DNA of 24,544 nt from a virus: positions 1 to 24,544 of the IMG/VR virus record IMGVR_UViG_3300010885_046561. One strand, given 5' to 3'. Both the position numbers and the translations under genes were made by a program. Each line of letters starts with the position of its first letter. Positions within the stretch are counted from its first letter, which is position 1. The notes beneath the pieces are model-generated. The model was not told where the DNA came from and did no database searches. It saw only the letters and a list, made by a program, of their open reading frames with translations. This document shows positions 6,928 through 15,994 of this stretch, piece by piece.

Positions 6928-9041
6928 TGGGGTTGACTTCAACACAAGGGTATCAATTTAGATTGGTAGCAAATGGAACACAATTAGACCTATTTAGAGA
7001 TGAAACAATTAAAGTTTCAAACAATGTAACAGGTTTATTTGATGTAGATATTCTTCCAGCTGAATTTAGTAGAACAATAACTGTTCCTGGCACAAAAGTA
7101 AATAATGCTTTCTTTGAGCATGTTTATGATATATCAGTTAACGACCCATATCTTTTTGAAACAAACACAAAAGTACCTGCTTACTTTGATTTTGGTGGTA
7201 TCTATTTAGTACAAGGCTATTTACAATTACTTAAAGTAAATGTATATGAGAATAAATTCGTAGATTCATATGAAATATCTATCTTCGGAGCATTATCATC
7301 ATTTAGTCGTGATTTAAATCGTACATTCTTAACTGATTTAACTGGCTCTTTAGCTCAATATAATCACTATTCATATCCTTCTAATATTACAAAAAGCTGG
7401 AAAGGAGAATTATCTAATGGTAACATAGTTTATCCATTAGCTGAATATGGACAGGCAATGAACTACTCTAATGAAGTATATTTTGGAACTGATGATATAG
7501 AGGGAGCATTAAATGTTCAAAACTTTAAACCTTCTATAAGAGTTAAAGCAGTTTGGGATGCAATATTTGATACATTTGGATATACTTACTCAGGATCTTT
7601 TTGGGAACAAAGTTGGTTAAACGATGTATATTTAGTAGCTAATAACGCTTTAAAATATCCTGAATACTCTGGTGTTGATTTAGAAACATATGGACAAATA
7701 AGATTATCTGCTATTAGTGGTAGTGGAACATCTAACATTACATTAACTCAAGGAACTGATAGTAATATAAAATGGTATAATATTGAATCTGACCCATCTC
7801 ATTTTGTTGGGCAAAACGTTTCTTATTATGTAGAAAAGCTAACTAAATTAAGAGGTACAATTGGATTAAACTTTTCAGTTAGTGGAAGCATATCATATAA
7901 TGGAGCACCTCAATTTACATTAGATATTATTCCAACAGGTTCAGCTTTACCACAATCTTCAACAAATTTAGTTGAGATAAATGAATATATGCAAGCAGTT
8001 GTTGCAGCTAATCAGAACACAGTAAATCAAACATATAATTTAACTACGAGATATAATACTGTAGATTTACCGCAAGGAACTTATTACTTTGCAATTAAGT
8101 ATACACCATATGGTTCATCTAATATAACTGTTGTATTGGATCCTGGAGCAGCTAAATCATTTTTAACTGTTGATGAAGTTTGTCAGGGAGCTGATGGTAG
8201 ATTATTAGAAATGGCTAGAAACATGCCATATGGAACTAATGGTATTAAGTGTGTAGATTTTGTAAAAGCAGTACAAAGAAAATTCAATTTAGTAATATAT
8301 CCATCTAAAAGAAATCAAAACCAATTCATTGTAGAAACATTTAATAATTGGTATAAGCTTGGACAAATAAAAGACTTTAATAATTACATAAATATTAAAG
8401 ATAAGATTGAAGTAATTCCAGCTAATAATCTTGCTGTAAACAAATTAGAATTTGGTGATACATTAGATACTGATTATGTATCTCAGCAATTCTTTAAAGG
8501 AGCTAATAGAGAATATGGTAAAACATATTATATAGATACACAAAACTTTTTCTCACAAGGTGAATTCAAAGTACAATCGGGATTCGCTTCTTCTCCATTA
8601 GTATTGGTAGCAGGTAGTGGTATATCAGGTTCACAAGGTTCTGCGGATACAGGTAATAATTTATTTATCTCAATGCAAGATGTACAACAAGCTCCAACTA
8701 CAATAACTTGTTTAGGAAATTCATTTCCACAAGATAATTGGAGAACAACTATTCAATTAGTAAATGCAAGTGGTTCACCTCAAACAAATACAGGATTTCC
8801 AATAACTGTAACATTTAGATATTACAGAACTTATTGCTATGGTAGAACACTTGCTGAAGATATTAGTATTACAATTCCAAATGGAGCAACTAATGAATAT
8901 TATGATTATGTAAGAAGTACTTATGTAGATTGTGGACAAGGTAGTTGCGAACCTGAAGCATTAGCATTATCTTGCTATACAAATGTAACAGGCCAAGCAT
9001 TACCAATTTATAGTGGTTCACCTTTTAATACTCAATGTTAA
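6927..9041 (+). CDS. Large tail/baseplate protein
   Basis: The protein has 704 residues. The N-terminal 100 residues (GYQFRLVANGTQLDLFRDET, then LPAEFSRTITVPGTKVNNAF) match a pattern I recall from tail-tip or baseplate proteins of Bacteroidota phages, in which an 'i.iPgT..N..f' segment precedes a Tyr-rich sheet domain. The middle (about 260-430) is Ser/Thr/Gly-rich and probably beta-structured. About 415-560 contains ADGRLLEMARNMPYGTNGIK and DFVKAVQRKFNLVIYP, a mixed domain. The C terminus has several cysteines (YCYG, DCGQGSC, LSCYTN, ends QC), the first Cys-rich segment before the Cys-rich adhesin. It may be the tail-tip hub on which the fibre sits; this is inference from size and order. Confidence 0.5.
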   Translation: MGLTSTQGYQFRLVANGTQLDLFRDETIKVSNNVTGLFDVDILPAEFSRTITVPGTKVNNAFFEHVYDISVNDPYLFETNTKVPAYFDFGGIYLVQGYLQLLKVNVYENKFVDSYEISIFGALSSFSRDLNRTFLTDLTGSLAQYNHYSYPSNITKSWKGELSNGNIVYPLAEYGQAMNYSNEVYFGTDDIEGALNVQNFKPSIRVKAVWDAIFDTFGYTYSGSFWEQSWLNDVYLVANNALKYPEYSGVDLETYGQIRLSAISGSGTSNITLTQGTDSNIKWYNIESDPSHFVGQNVSYYVEKLTKLRGTIGLNFSVSGSISYNGAPQFTLDIIPTGSALPQSSTNLVEINEYMQAVVAANQNTVNQTYNLTTRYNTVDLPQGTYYFAIKYTPYGSSNITVVLDPGAAKSFLTVDEVCQGADGRLLEMARNMPYGTNGIKCVDFVKAVQRKFNLVIYPSKRNQNQFIVETFNNWYKLGQIKDFNNYINIKDKIEVIPANNLAVNKLEFGDTLDTDYVSQQFFKGANREYGKTYYIDTQNFFSQGEFKVQSGFASSPLVLVAGSGISGSQGSADTGNNLFISMQDVQQAPTTITCLGNSFPQDNWRTTIQLVNASGSPQTNTGFPITVTFRYYRTYCYGRTLAEDISITIPNGATNEYYDYVRSTYVDCGQGSCEPEALALSCYTNVTGQALPIYSGSPFNTQC

Positions 9042-9042
9042 T

Positions 9043-9591
9043 ATGGCAACAAATCCGATATACATACCAACGTTTATTAATAGTATAACATACCAACCTG
9101 CAAGGGTTTTACCTCATGTTTACTTTTTTAATGGTAATAAACCATGTAGACCTTTTTGGTTTCAAGGATATGATGATGCAGGTACTTCGGTTGTATCTCA
9201 ACAAGTAAGTTCATTTCCATATTTTGGACATTATAGTGGAATAAATTCAACAACTTCTTCAATTTCATTGTTATTTAATAATGAAGCATCTCCTTATGGT
9301 GATATTCCTAATGAATCCTTATATACAACATATTGGGAAACATATATACAATTGCTTTACAATCCAAAAACAAGATTGTTAAATTGTTCAGCAATTATTC
9401 CATTGGCTGATTATTTTAAAATGGAATTGAATGATGTAGTTCAGTTTAGAGGAAATTATTACCATTTAAGAGCAATAAATGATTATAATATACAAAATGG
9501 CGAATGTGAATTACAATTATTAGGTCCAATTATTCCTGATACACTTCAGGCACTATTAGGATTAGATTGTAATTTTGATTTTAGAGCATAA
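9043..9591 (+). CDS. Tail protein preceding the adhesin
   Basis: The 182-residue product begins MATNPIYIPTFINSITYQPA. An in-frame ATG exists at 9013, but it lies inside the upstream gene. The ATG at 9043 follows that gene's stop in a TAATATG junction used repeatedly in this window, so it is preferred. The sequence is aromatic-rich and predicted beta (HVYFFNGNKPCRPFWFQGYD, TYWETYIQLLYNPKTRLLNC). The C terminus (YYHLRAINDYNIQNGECELQ) resembles short tail-tip domains. It probably links the baseplate to the fibre encoded next, 11 bases away. I do not recognise the family. Confidence 0.5.
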   Translation: MATNPIYIPTFINSITYQPARVLPHVYFFNGNKPCRPFWFQGYDDAGTSVVSQQVSSFPYFGHYSGINSTTSSISLLFNNEASPYGDIPNESLYTTYWETYIQLLYNPKTRLLNCSAIIPLADYFKMELNDVVQFRGNYYHLRAINDYNIQNGECELQLLGPIIPDTLQALLGLDCNFDFRA

Positions 9592-9602
9592 AGATAAAAA
9601 TA

Positions 9603-12600
9603 ATGATAAATAAAACCATAACATTAACTGAAAAAGGTAGAAGTGCAGGACCAGATTATTCTGTATTTTATTCAACTGATTGTACTAATTATACATTAGC
9701 TAATGCTAGTGTATCGTTACCAAACATTGGTTCTACTGCTGTTGTTTCAGTTGCTGATAATACTCTTTGTATTAAATTGGTAAACTTATCACCTACTTGT
9801 AATGAAAATGATGTAATAATTGATTTAAGAAATACAACTACTACTACAACTACACTACGTCCAAGCAATTACGATATTTGTAAATGTTTAGAATATGATT
9901 TTGTGCCAGGCAGTGGTACTCAAACTGTTACAAATGTTTTACGTTGTGGAACTTTAACATCAGGAAGTATTTCAATATCAACAAATACAGCTATATGTAT
10001 TGTTTCTCAATCGGCACCATATGTTGGAATAACAGGTGTTGGTTCTCAAATTAATTTAGTAGGAACATGTACTACTGGTTCTTGTACAACTACAACAACC
10101 ACAACTACAACTACTCAAGCTCCTGTAACTACTACTACAACTCAGAATCCTGCGTTTACAACTACTACAACTTATGCACCTGGTACATTTGTTAGAGTAG
10201 TAGCTCACCAATGTCAAGATTTTTATGATTTCCAAACATATTTAGTTTCTTCAACACCTCAACCGGCTATTGATAATGTATATAAAGATGCATATGGACA
10301 ATGTTATTATGTAACATCAATACCAACAGGTACAGGTCCTAATGTTGGAACTTTAACTTATGTAGGTGGAGCTGGAAGTTGTACATCTTCTTCTTGTGTT
10401 ACTACTACAACTACTGCAGCACCTTATTGTAATATATGGCAAGTACAAAACTCATTTGGTTTTGGACAATATTTCAAATATCAATATTGCGGACAACAGC
10501 AATATACATATTTACAAGTACCAGCAAATACAACTGTAACTGTATGTACTCAAAATGATAGAATATATAATTCATTTAGTTCATCTTTAACATTTAATAA
10601 TTTATCAACTTCTTGTACCGGTACTACTACAACTACAACATTAGCACCTGTATTACAAAGAATTGTAGCACATAATTGCCAGGACTTTTATGATTTTGGA
10701 ACATATGGTGTAAACGTAAACTTACACCCATCATCTTCTATTGGTGAAGTATTTAAAGATACTTATGGAACTTGTTATTACGCAACATCAATACCAAGCG
10801 ACCAAACTTTACCAGTATTAGGTACTCTTACTTTTGTAGGTGGAACAGGTGCTTGTACATCATCTCAATGTGTTACAACAACAACAACAATAGCTCCTTT
10901 TTGTAATCAATGGAAAGTAGAAAACGATAGTGGATTTGGACAAAATTTTAAATACCAATATTGTGGACAAACTGGTTACTTATATCCTGAAGTTGCAGCA
11001 TATAGTTCAGTAACTGTTTGTGTTCAAAATAATAGAATATTTAATTCGTTTAGTTCTTCAATGGAGTTTACTAATTTAAATACTTCATGTAACGCTACTA
11101 CAACAACAACTACAACACAAGGACCTGTTGTGAAATTTACAGCAGCAAATTGCCAAGATATATATGATTTTCAGGTATACCAAGCAGCATCTGCTTCATA
11201 CTCATTAGGTGATGTATTTAAAGATTCCTACGGAACATGTTATAACATACTTTCATTTAATGGACAGGTAGCAGTTGGAACTTTAACATATGTTGGACCT
11301 GCAGGAAGCTGTAATTCTTCATCTTGCGTAACAACAACTACAACGGCGGCACCATTTTGTAATACTTGGAAAGTAGAAAATTCATATGGAGCAGCTTATT
11401 CATTTAAGTACAAATATTGTGGAGCAATTGATTATTCATATCCTGAAGTTCCTGCAAATAGTACTGCATCTTTTTGTGTTCAAAATAATGAAATATATAA
11501 TGCATTTGGAACTCCTTTATATTTTACTAACTTATCATCTAGCTGTAATGCCACTACTACGACAAGTACAACTACAACTACAACTACTTTACCTTCCGGT
11601 TGTTTTACATATAACGTTGTAAACAATGGAGCTGGTACTGCTTATTACGATTATCAATATTGTAATGGAACTTATAATCATATACAATTAGCAGGTAATG
11701 GTACATCATCAAGTGTTTGTGTACTTAATCATAATATTAGTTCATCTTATGCTGGATTTACTTTTACATTTACAGGAAATAGTTGTTCAGCAACTACTAC
11801 AACGACTACTACTACTACATCTACTACTACAACCACAACTACATTAGCGCCTGGCTGTTTTACATACAATGTTATTAATGCAGGTGGTGGTACAGCTGCA
11901 TTTAATTATGTTGCTTGTAGTGGAAGTACTCCAACAAATGTTTTTTTAGCACCAGCTGCATCATCTTCAGTATGTGTTGATAACGCACAAATAAGTAGTG
12001 ATTATTTCTATATGGTAATTAATAGAACTACATCTTCTTGTTCACCTACTACAACTACTACATCTACTACAACTACAACTACTTTACCTTCAGGTTGTTT
12101 TATTTTTAATGTAAGTTGTTCTTTAAGTGCTGTATTTGCAAAAACAGTAAATTATGTTTCTTGTAGTTCAGCAGTAACATCTTCATTAAGTATATCGCCT
12201 GGATATAGTGCATCAGTTTGTGTTGATAATTACAAAATATCTACACCTGACCCATCTTATATTAGTTGGTATAATACATTTATATCTTGTACTAATAATA
12301 CAACTACAACTACTACATCTACTACATCTACTACTACTACAACTACTACAACTGCAGGGCCTGTTGTGAATCAAAAAGTTGTAATGCAAAGTTGCGTAGG
12401 AAGTGGTTCTGTTATTACTCCTATTGAATTAGTAGTAAATGGACCTGCATTGGTAAATGGAAACGTAGTTCATATTGTTGGTGGATTTGCTGATTTGTAT
12501 TGTTATACTATTACAAATTCAAATTATACAGGAAGTGTTGTTTATTACAAAGATATTGATGCTAAATATGCAAATTGTGGAGCTTGTACTGAAGGTGATA

Positions 12601-14117
12601 TAACTACAACTACAACATCAACTACAACTGCAGGTCCAACTACAACAACAACTGCTGGTCCTGTTGTATGTGAATATTTTCAATTACAAGCCGGAGATAA
12701 TGATGGAAATAGAGCTTATATTACTGCTGTTACTTGTGATGGAACTGAATTTACAATAGTTGGTGGTGGTACAATTGGAAATAGTAATATACCTCCAACA
12801 TATTATGATGGATGTTTAAGAACAAATCCATATCCGCATGTAGTTGGTTCTCCAGGCGTTTCTACATATTTTATTGATTCATATGGTAGTGGAAGTTGTA
12901 CTCAATGTAATTGCGTTTCTGCTTCATTTATTGATAATTCAGGCGAAGGTGCACGTATAAGTTATATGGGATGTAGTGGAACAATTGTTAGTAATCAATA
13001 TCAAGATGGAGATTTAACTGTTTGTGCTATAAGTGGAACTGCACATTTTGCATCACAGCCTGAAGCTGGATGGTCTTTAGGTCAAGGTGCATCTTGTGGA
13101 ACTGCTACAAGATGTCAAAATACTACAACTACTACAACAACTGCTTCTCCTTTTGTAAGCGTTGAATATTTAATAGTAGCAGGTGGAGGAGCCGGTGGCG
13201 GCCCTAATAATGGTGTAAATGCAGGAGCTGGTGGAGGCGGAGGAGCTGGTGGATTATTATCAGGATCGATGGGCTTATATCAATTACAATACAATGTAAT
13301 AGTAGGTACTGCAGGAACATATCTTGGCGGAATAAATGCTGGAAATAATGGTGGAAGCTCTTCATTTAATGGAGTAAATACTATTGGTGGAGGTGGTGGA
13401 GGTGCTGCTAGTACTTCTGGTACAAATGCAAAATCAGGTGGTTCAGGTGGTGGAGGTGGTAGTAATAAAACACCTCAAAGTGGATTAGGAACGGCAGGCC
13501 AAGGAAGAAATGGTGGTGTAGGTTATCAATATAACCACTATGCAGGTGGTGGTGGAGGTGCATCTAGCGTTGGGGGTGCTGGTGTAAATGGCTCCAATGG
13601 TGGTGGTGGAATAGGTTCTTTTAATAATATATCAGGTACAAATATTAACTACGCTGAAGGCGGAGCAGGTGGAAGTGCAACTGCACCAACATTAATTGGT
13701 GGGGGTGGTGGTGGAGCAGGATATCCTACTGGAAATGGTACAGCAGGAGCAAATGGAACTGTAATTATAAAATATTTAGGAACTCCAATTGCAACAGGTG
13801 GAACAATTACACAAGTTGGTGGGTATACTATACATACATTTACAACATCTGGTACTTTAATTGTAGGTGGAGCAACAACAACTACGACATCTACTACAAC
13901 TACGACATCTACAACTACAACAATTTCTCCAACGGGAGGATGTTATCAATTTACATTTGCAGTAGCAAGTGGAGTTGAAACTGCAAGTTATGTATTATGT
14001 AATGGAAATACAATTACTAATACACAAGTTTCAGGATCCTTAACTGTATGTTGCTATGAGCAACCAAAAAGTATTACAGGAAATGGTTCTACAATAACAC
14101 AGGGAGCCGCTTGTTAA
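9603..14117 (+). CDS. Giant modular poly-threonine-linked tail fibre/adhesin
   Basis: The protein has 1504 residues, the longest in the window. Residues 1-75 form an N-terminal domain (SAGPDYSVFYSTDCTNYTLA) that probably attaches it to the tail. Fourteen linkers of Thr, with some Ser, follow; they are often closed by AP, AGP or LPS. Between them sit cysteine-bearing modules of about 60-75 residues. Type A (VAHQCQDFYDFQTY ... GSCTSSSC) occurs three times clearly. Type B (C ... YQYCG ... VCVQNN ... SC) occurs six times plus more distant copies. Residues about 1183-1423 are a glycine-rich domain starting VEYLIVAGGGAGGG, like the Gly-rich domains of phage tail fibres (PF21722-like, by memory). 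A last B-like module ends the protein. Paired cysteines suggest disulfides in each module. The likely role is host-surface binding. There is no signal peptide, as expected for a virion protein. It is followed by two glycosyltransferases. Confidence 0.75.
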   Translation: MINKTITLTEKGRSAGPDYSVFYSTDCTNYTLANASVSLPNIGSTAVVSVADNTLCIKLVNLSPTCNENDVIIDLRNTTTTTTTLRPSNYDICKCLEYDFVPGSGTQTVTNVLRCGTLTSGSISISTNTAICIVSQSAPYVGITGVGSQINLVGTCTTGSCTTTTTTTTTTQAPVTTTTTQNPAFTTTTTYAPGTFVRVVAHQCQDFYDFQTYLVSSTPQPAIDNVYKDAYGQCYYVTSIPTGTGPNVGTLTYVGGAGSCTSSSCVTTTTTAAPYCNIWQVQNSFGFGQYFKYQYCGQQQYTYLQVPANTTVTVCTQNDRIYNSFSSSLTFNNLSTSCTGTTTTTTLAPVLQRIVAHNCQDFYDFGTYGVNVNLHPSSSIGEVFKDTYGTCYYATSIPSDQTLPVLGTLTFVGGTGACTSSQCVTTTTTIAPFCNQWKVENDSGFGQNFKYQYCGQTGYLYPEVAAYSSVTVCVQNNRIFNSFSSSMEFTNLNTSCNATTTTTTTQGPVVKFTAANCQDIYDFQVYQAASASYSLGDVFKDSYGTCYNILSFNGQVAVGTLTYVGPAGSCNSSSCVTTTTTAAPFCNTWKVENSYGAAYSFKYKYCGAIDYSYPEVPANSTASFCVQNNEIYNAFGTPLYFTNLSSSCNATTTTSTTTTTTTLPSGCFTYNVVNNGAGTAYYDYQYCNGTYNHIQLAGNGTSSSVCVLNHNISSSYAGFTFTFTGNSCSATTTTTTTTTSTTTTTTTLAPGCFTYNVINAGGGTAAFNYVACSGSTPTNVFLAPAASSSVCVDNAQISSDYFYMVINRTTSSCSPTTTTTSTTTTTTLPSGCFIFNVSCSLSAVFAKTVNYVSCSSAVTSSLSISPGYSASVCVDNYKISTPDPSYISWYNTFISCTNNTTTTTTSTTSTTTTTTTTAGPVVNQKVVMQSCVGSGSVITPIELVVNGPALVNGNVVHIVGGFADLYCYTITNSNYTGSVVYYKDIDAKYANCGACTEGDITTTTTSTTTAGPTTTTTAGPVVCEYFQLQAGDNDGNRAYITAVTCDGTEFTIVGGGTIGNSNIPPTYYDGCLRTNPYPHVVGSPGVSTYFIDSYGSGSCTQCNCVSASFIDNSGEGARISYMGCSGTIVSNQYQDGDLTVCAISGTAHFASQPEAGWSLGQGASCGTATRCQNTTTTTTTASPFVSVEYLIVAGGGAGGGPNNGVNAGAGGGGGAGGLLSGSMGLYQLQYNVIVGTAGTYLGGINAGNNGGSSSFNGVNTIGGGGGGAASTSGTNAKSGGSGGGGGSNKTPQSGLGTAGQGRNGGVGYQYNHYAGGGGGASSVGGAGVNGSNGGGGIGSFNNISGTNINYAEGGAGGSATAPTLIGGGGGGAGYPTGNGTAGANGTVIIKYLGTPIATGGTITQVGGYTIHTFTTSGTLIVGGATTTTTSTTTTTSTTTTISPTGGCYQFTFAVASGVETASYVLCNGNTITNTQVSGSLTVCCYEQPKSITGNGSTITQGAAC
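9831..13930 (+). repeat. Fourteen ACN-codon (poly-Thr) linker tracts
   Basis: Tracts of ACT/ACA codons, some with TCT/TCA/AGT Ser codons, lie at about 9831-9863, 10082-10182, 10401-10423, 10621-10648, 10873-10898, 11093-11125, 11330-11353, 11550-11593, 11791-11850, 12046-12088, 12297-12362, 12602-12661, 13120-13150 and 13873-13930. At the DNA level they are near-perfect trinucleotide or hexanucleotide repeats on a three-base frame. Slippage or unequal recombination between them would change linker length or module number without shifting the frame. The protein linkers would be extended and are potential O-glycosylation targets. Confidence 0.85.
10183..11553 (+). repeat. Three tandem A+B coding repeats in the adhesin
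   Basis: A module of type A then type B occurs three times, beginning near 10183, 10649 and 11126 (periods of about 466 and 477 bases). Each A copy carries CQD.YDF..Y, a K-D-[AST]-Y-G-x-C core and a GTLT[YF]VG strand before GSC/GAC. Each B copy has C..W.V.N, F.Y.YCG, a VC.QN or FCVQN strand and a final SC. Linkers separate every half. Further B-type modules (11594-11790, 11851-12045, 12089-12296, 13931-14114) extend the array without A partners. The pattern indicates internal duplication followed by divergence. Confidence 0.85.
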
Positions 14118-14161
14118 TACTTTTTGAGTTTTAATTGTTAAATAATAAAATAGTAAAAAAT

Positions 14162-15112
14162 ATGTTATTGAAGCAATTGAGATTCGTCTGCGCACAGCCC
14201 GCAACAAAGTATTATGCATGGCAAGTTGAAGTAATGATAAATAACTTCATCGAAATGGGAGTTAATCCTAATACAATTGATATTGTATGTTGGAAAGAAA
14301 ATGGATTAATACCCCAAGAATGGCAAACATTAGCCAATCACTACAACTATGTTCGTTTCTTTTTTTATGATGATACAAGAGAAACTAAGCATTACATTTC
14401 ATCTATCAGACCAAATATTCTAAAGCAACATTGGGAAAACCATCCTGAATTAAAGTATGATGCTATATTTTATCACGATTCTGATATCATTTTTACAAAA
14501 CCAATAAACGAATGGATTGAGCCTGAAATGATTGGTAACGATACATGGTATGGTTCAGATACAAGATGGTATATAGCACATTCGTATATATTAGGCAAAG
14601 GTGAAGATGTATTGGATAAGATGTGTGAGATTGTAGACATACCAAAAATAATGGTTGAACAAAATGAACAAAACGCCATTGGTGCTCAGTATCTAATGAA
14701 AGATATTGATTATGAATTTTGGAACAATGTTGAAAGAGACTCTGAAAATCTATTCAGAGATATTACATCTTTAAATAATAATAAAAAATCTCTAAATCCA
14801 GCTTATCACGAATTACAAATATGGTGTGCAGATATGTGGGCTGTATTATGGAATGGATGGAAGTTAGGAGCACAAACTATATGTCATCCTAATTTTGAAT
14901 TTAGTTGGGCTACATCTACCGAAGAAGATTACCATAGATTAAATATAATGCATAACGCCGGAGTTACAAATCCACACTCTGGTTTATTCTATAAAGCTGA
15001 ATATATGAATTCATATCCATATAATTTAAATTTAAAAATTAATGAAGGTTCAGCATCTAAAAAATATTATGAGTGGATTAACAAAATAGGACAAAAAACA
15101 TGCTTAAAGTAA
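14162..15112 (+). CDS. Glycosyltransferase-like protein (GT-A, DxD motif)
   Basis: The product has 316 residues if started at the ATG at 14162. A TTG at 14135 is in frame, but the ATG follows an A-rich leader and begins the recognisable domain. After strands and helices (LRFVCAQPATKYYAWQVEVM, IDIVCWKENG), residues 101-113 read AIFYHDSDIIFTK: the DSD (106-108) is the metal and nucleotide-sugar binding motif of GT-A enzymes. Later blocks, TRWYIAHSYILGKG, MVEQNEQNAIGAQYL and IMHNAGVTNPHSGLFYKAEY (about 262-281), resemble plant-type peptidyl serine or hydroxyproline O-glycosyltransferases, by memory. The substrate is unknown; the adjacent Thr-rich adhesin is the obvious candidate. The end overlaps the next gene by 13 bases. 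Confidence 0.65.
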   Translation: MLLKQLRFVCAQPATKYYAWQVEVMINNFIEMGVNPNTIDIVCWKENGLIPQEWQTLANHYNYVRFFFYDDTRETKHYISSIRPNILKQHWENHPELKYDAIFYHDSDIIFTKPINEWIEPEMIGNDTWYGSDTRWYIAHSYILGKGEDVLDKMCEIVDIPKIMVEQNEQNAIGAQYLMKDIDYEFWNNVERDSENLFRDITSLNNNKKSLNPAYHELQIWCADMWAVLWNGWKLGAQTICHPNFEFSWATSTEEDYHRLNIMHNAGVTNPHSGLFYKAEYMNSYPYNLNLKINEGSASKKYYEWINKIGQKTCLK

Positions 15113-15975
15113 TAAAGGCTACATATGGTGGAGAAGATTGTACAGGTTTAATACAATCAAAAATAAAGGGTGATAGATTGATTTTAAGAGCAGATAATAA
15201 CTTGATAGGTGATACTATGCCTGGAGTAGTAAAGACTCTTCAAATCACAGGGGAATACGAAGGCGAGTCATTTGTAAGCACAACCAAAGAAGGGAGTTTA
15301 TTAACCTTACCTAAAACAAAATTAAATCGTTTAGGAATTTTCTATTCTAATAATAATAATCATTCTATTTGGCCGGCTATTGAGAAATCAATGGATACTA
15401 TTAAAAAGGCGGCTGATGGGAAAGCTGATATTGTTAGTTGTATGTGGAATCCAATGCCAAACAATCCATTTCATCAATTAAATAGTTGGTATACATCTCA
15501 ATCTCATTTAAATCAATTACTTCAAATAATGCAATGTCTTTATTCTGCAAAGGAAATGGGGCAATATGATTATGTTTCTTTTTTAGAACATGATGTAATG
15601 TATGCTGAAGGGCACTTTGATTATCCTGATTTTGAAAGAGGAGAAGTACTTACTAATATGAAATATGGTGGAATAAATAAAGAAGGATGGCAATTGAGAG
15701 GACAAGATGATGAACCATTCCATCAGATGACAATGCAGTTTGATGATGCTATTGAACATTGTTTATCTATTTTGCCAAACGCTTTAAGAACAAATAGTGG
15801 AATGATAGAAACTCAAAAATTAAAAAGAATTCAATGGAATTCACCTAATGAATCTATCCACATTAATCACGGAGTACATTTCACTTCGCACAATTCAATA
15901 TATAAAAAAACAGATACTTACTTAAATCATCCATATTGGGGTGAACATTCAGAATACCTTCACTTATTTAATTAA
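15100..15975 (+). CDS. AtYG-domain/glycosyltransferase-like fusion protein
   Basis: The protein has 291 residues. Residues 1-53 read VIKATYGGEDCTGLIQSKIK followed by NNLIGDTMPGVVKTLQI. This fits the small beta domain with an 'AtYG ... DvT ... N...GDP.pG..K.L.v' pattern known as DUF3395, found in DnaJC11 and as an accessory domain in bacterial carbohydrate enzymes. Residues about 75-291 look like a second GT-A-type domain: a Rossmann-like start (LNRLGIFYSN), then YDYVSFLEHDVMYAEGHFDY, whose EHD (163-165) could replace the usual DxD, and a His-rich end (IHINHGVHFTSHN). It overlaps the preceding glycosyltransferase by 13 bases, so the two are probably co-translated. Catalytic activity is less certain than for its neighbour. 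Confidence 0.55.
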   Translation: MLKVIKATYGGEDCTGLIQSKIKGDRLILRADNNLIGDTMPGVVKTLQITGEYEGESFVSTTKEGSLLTLPKTKLNRLGIFYSNNNNHSIWPAIEKSMDTIKKAADGKADIVSCMWNPMPNNPFHQLNSWYTSQSHLNQLLQIMQCLYSAKEMGQYDYVSFLEHDVMYAEGHFDYPDFERGEVLTNMKYGGINKEGWQLRGQDDEPFHQMTMQFDDAIEHCLSILPNALRTNSGMIETQKLKRIQWNSPNESIHINHGVHFTSHNSIYKKTDTYLNHPYWGEHSEYLHLFN

Positions 15976-15994
15976 TTTAGTTTGTTATTAGATT

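Noticed and set aside
11386-11622. A 78-codon + strand ORF inside the adhesin gene
   Set aside because: It is a shifted-frame reading of the module and ACN linker repeats (Leu/Gln runs), with no independent start context or family resemblance.
10082-13930. Regularly spaced short repeats resembling a CRISPR array
   Set aside because: The repeats are ACN codon runs of unequal length inside an open frame, and the intervening pieces are homologous protein modules, not unique spacers.
9603-14117. Diversity-generating retroelement target
   Set aside because: No reverse transcriptase gene and no template repeat were seen in the window; module variation is better explained by recombination.
14135-14161. 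TTG start for the first glycosyltransferase
   Set aside because: The in-frame ATG at 14162 has an A-rich leader and directly precedes the conserved domain; the extra nine residues look like leader sequence.
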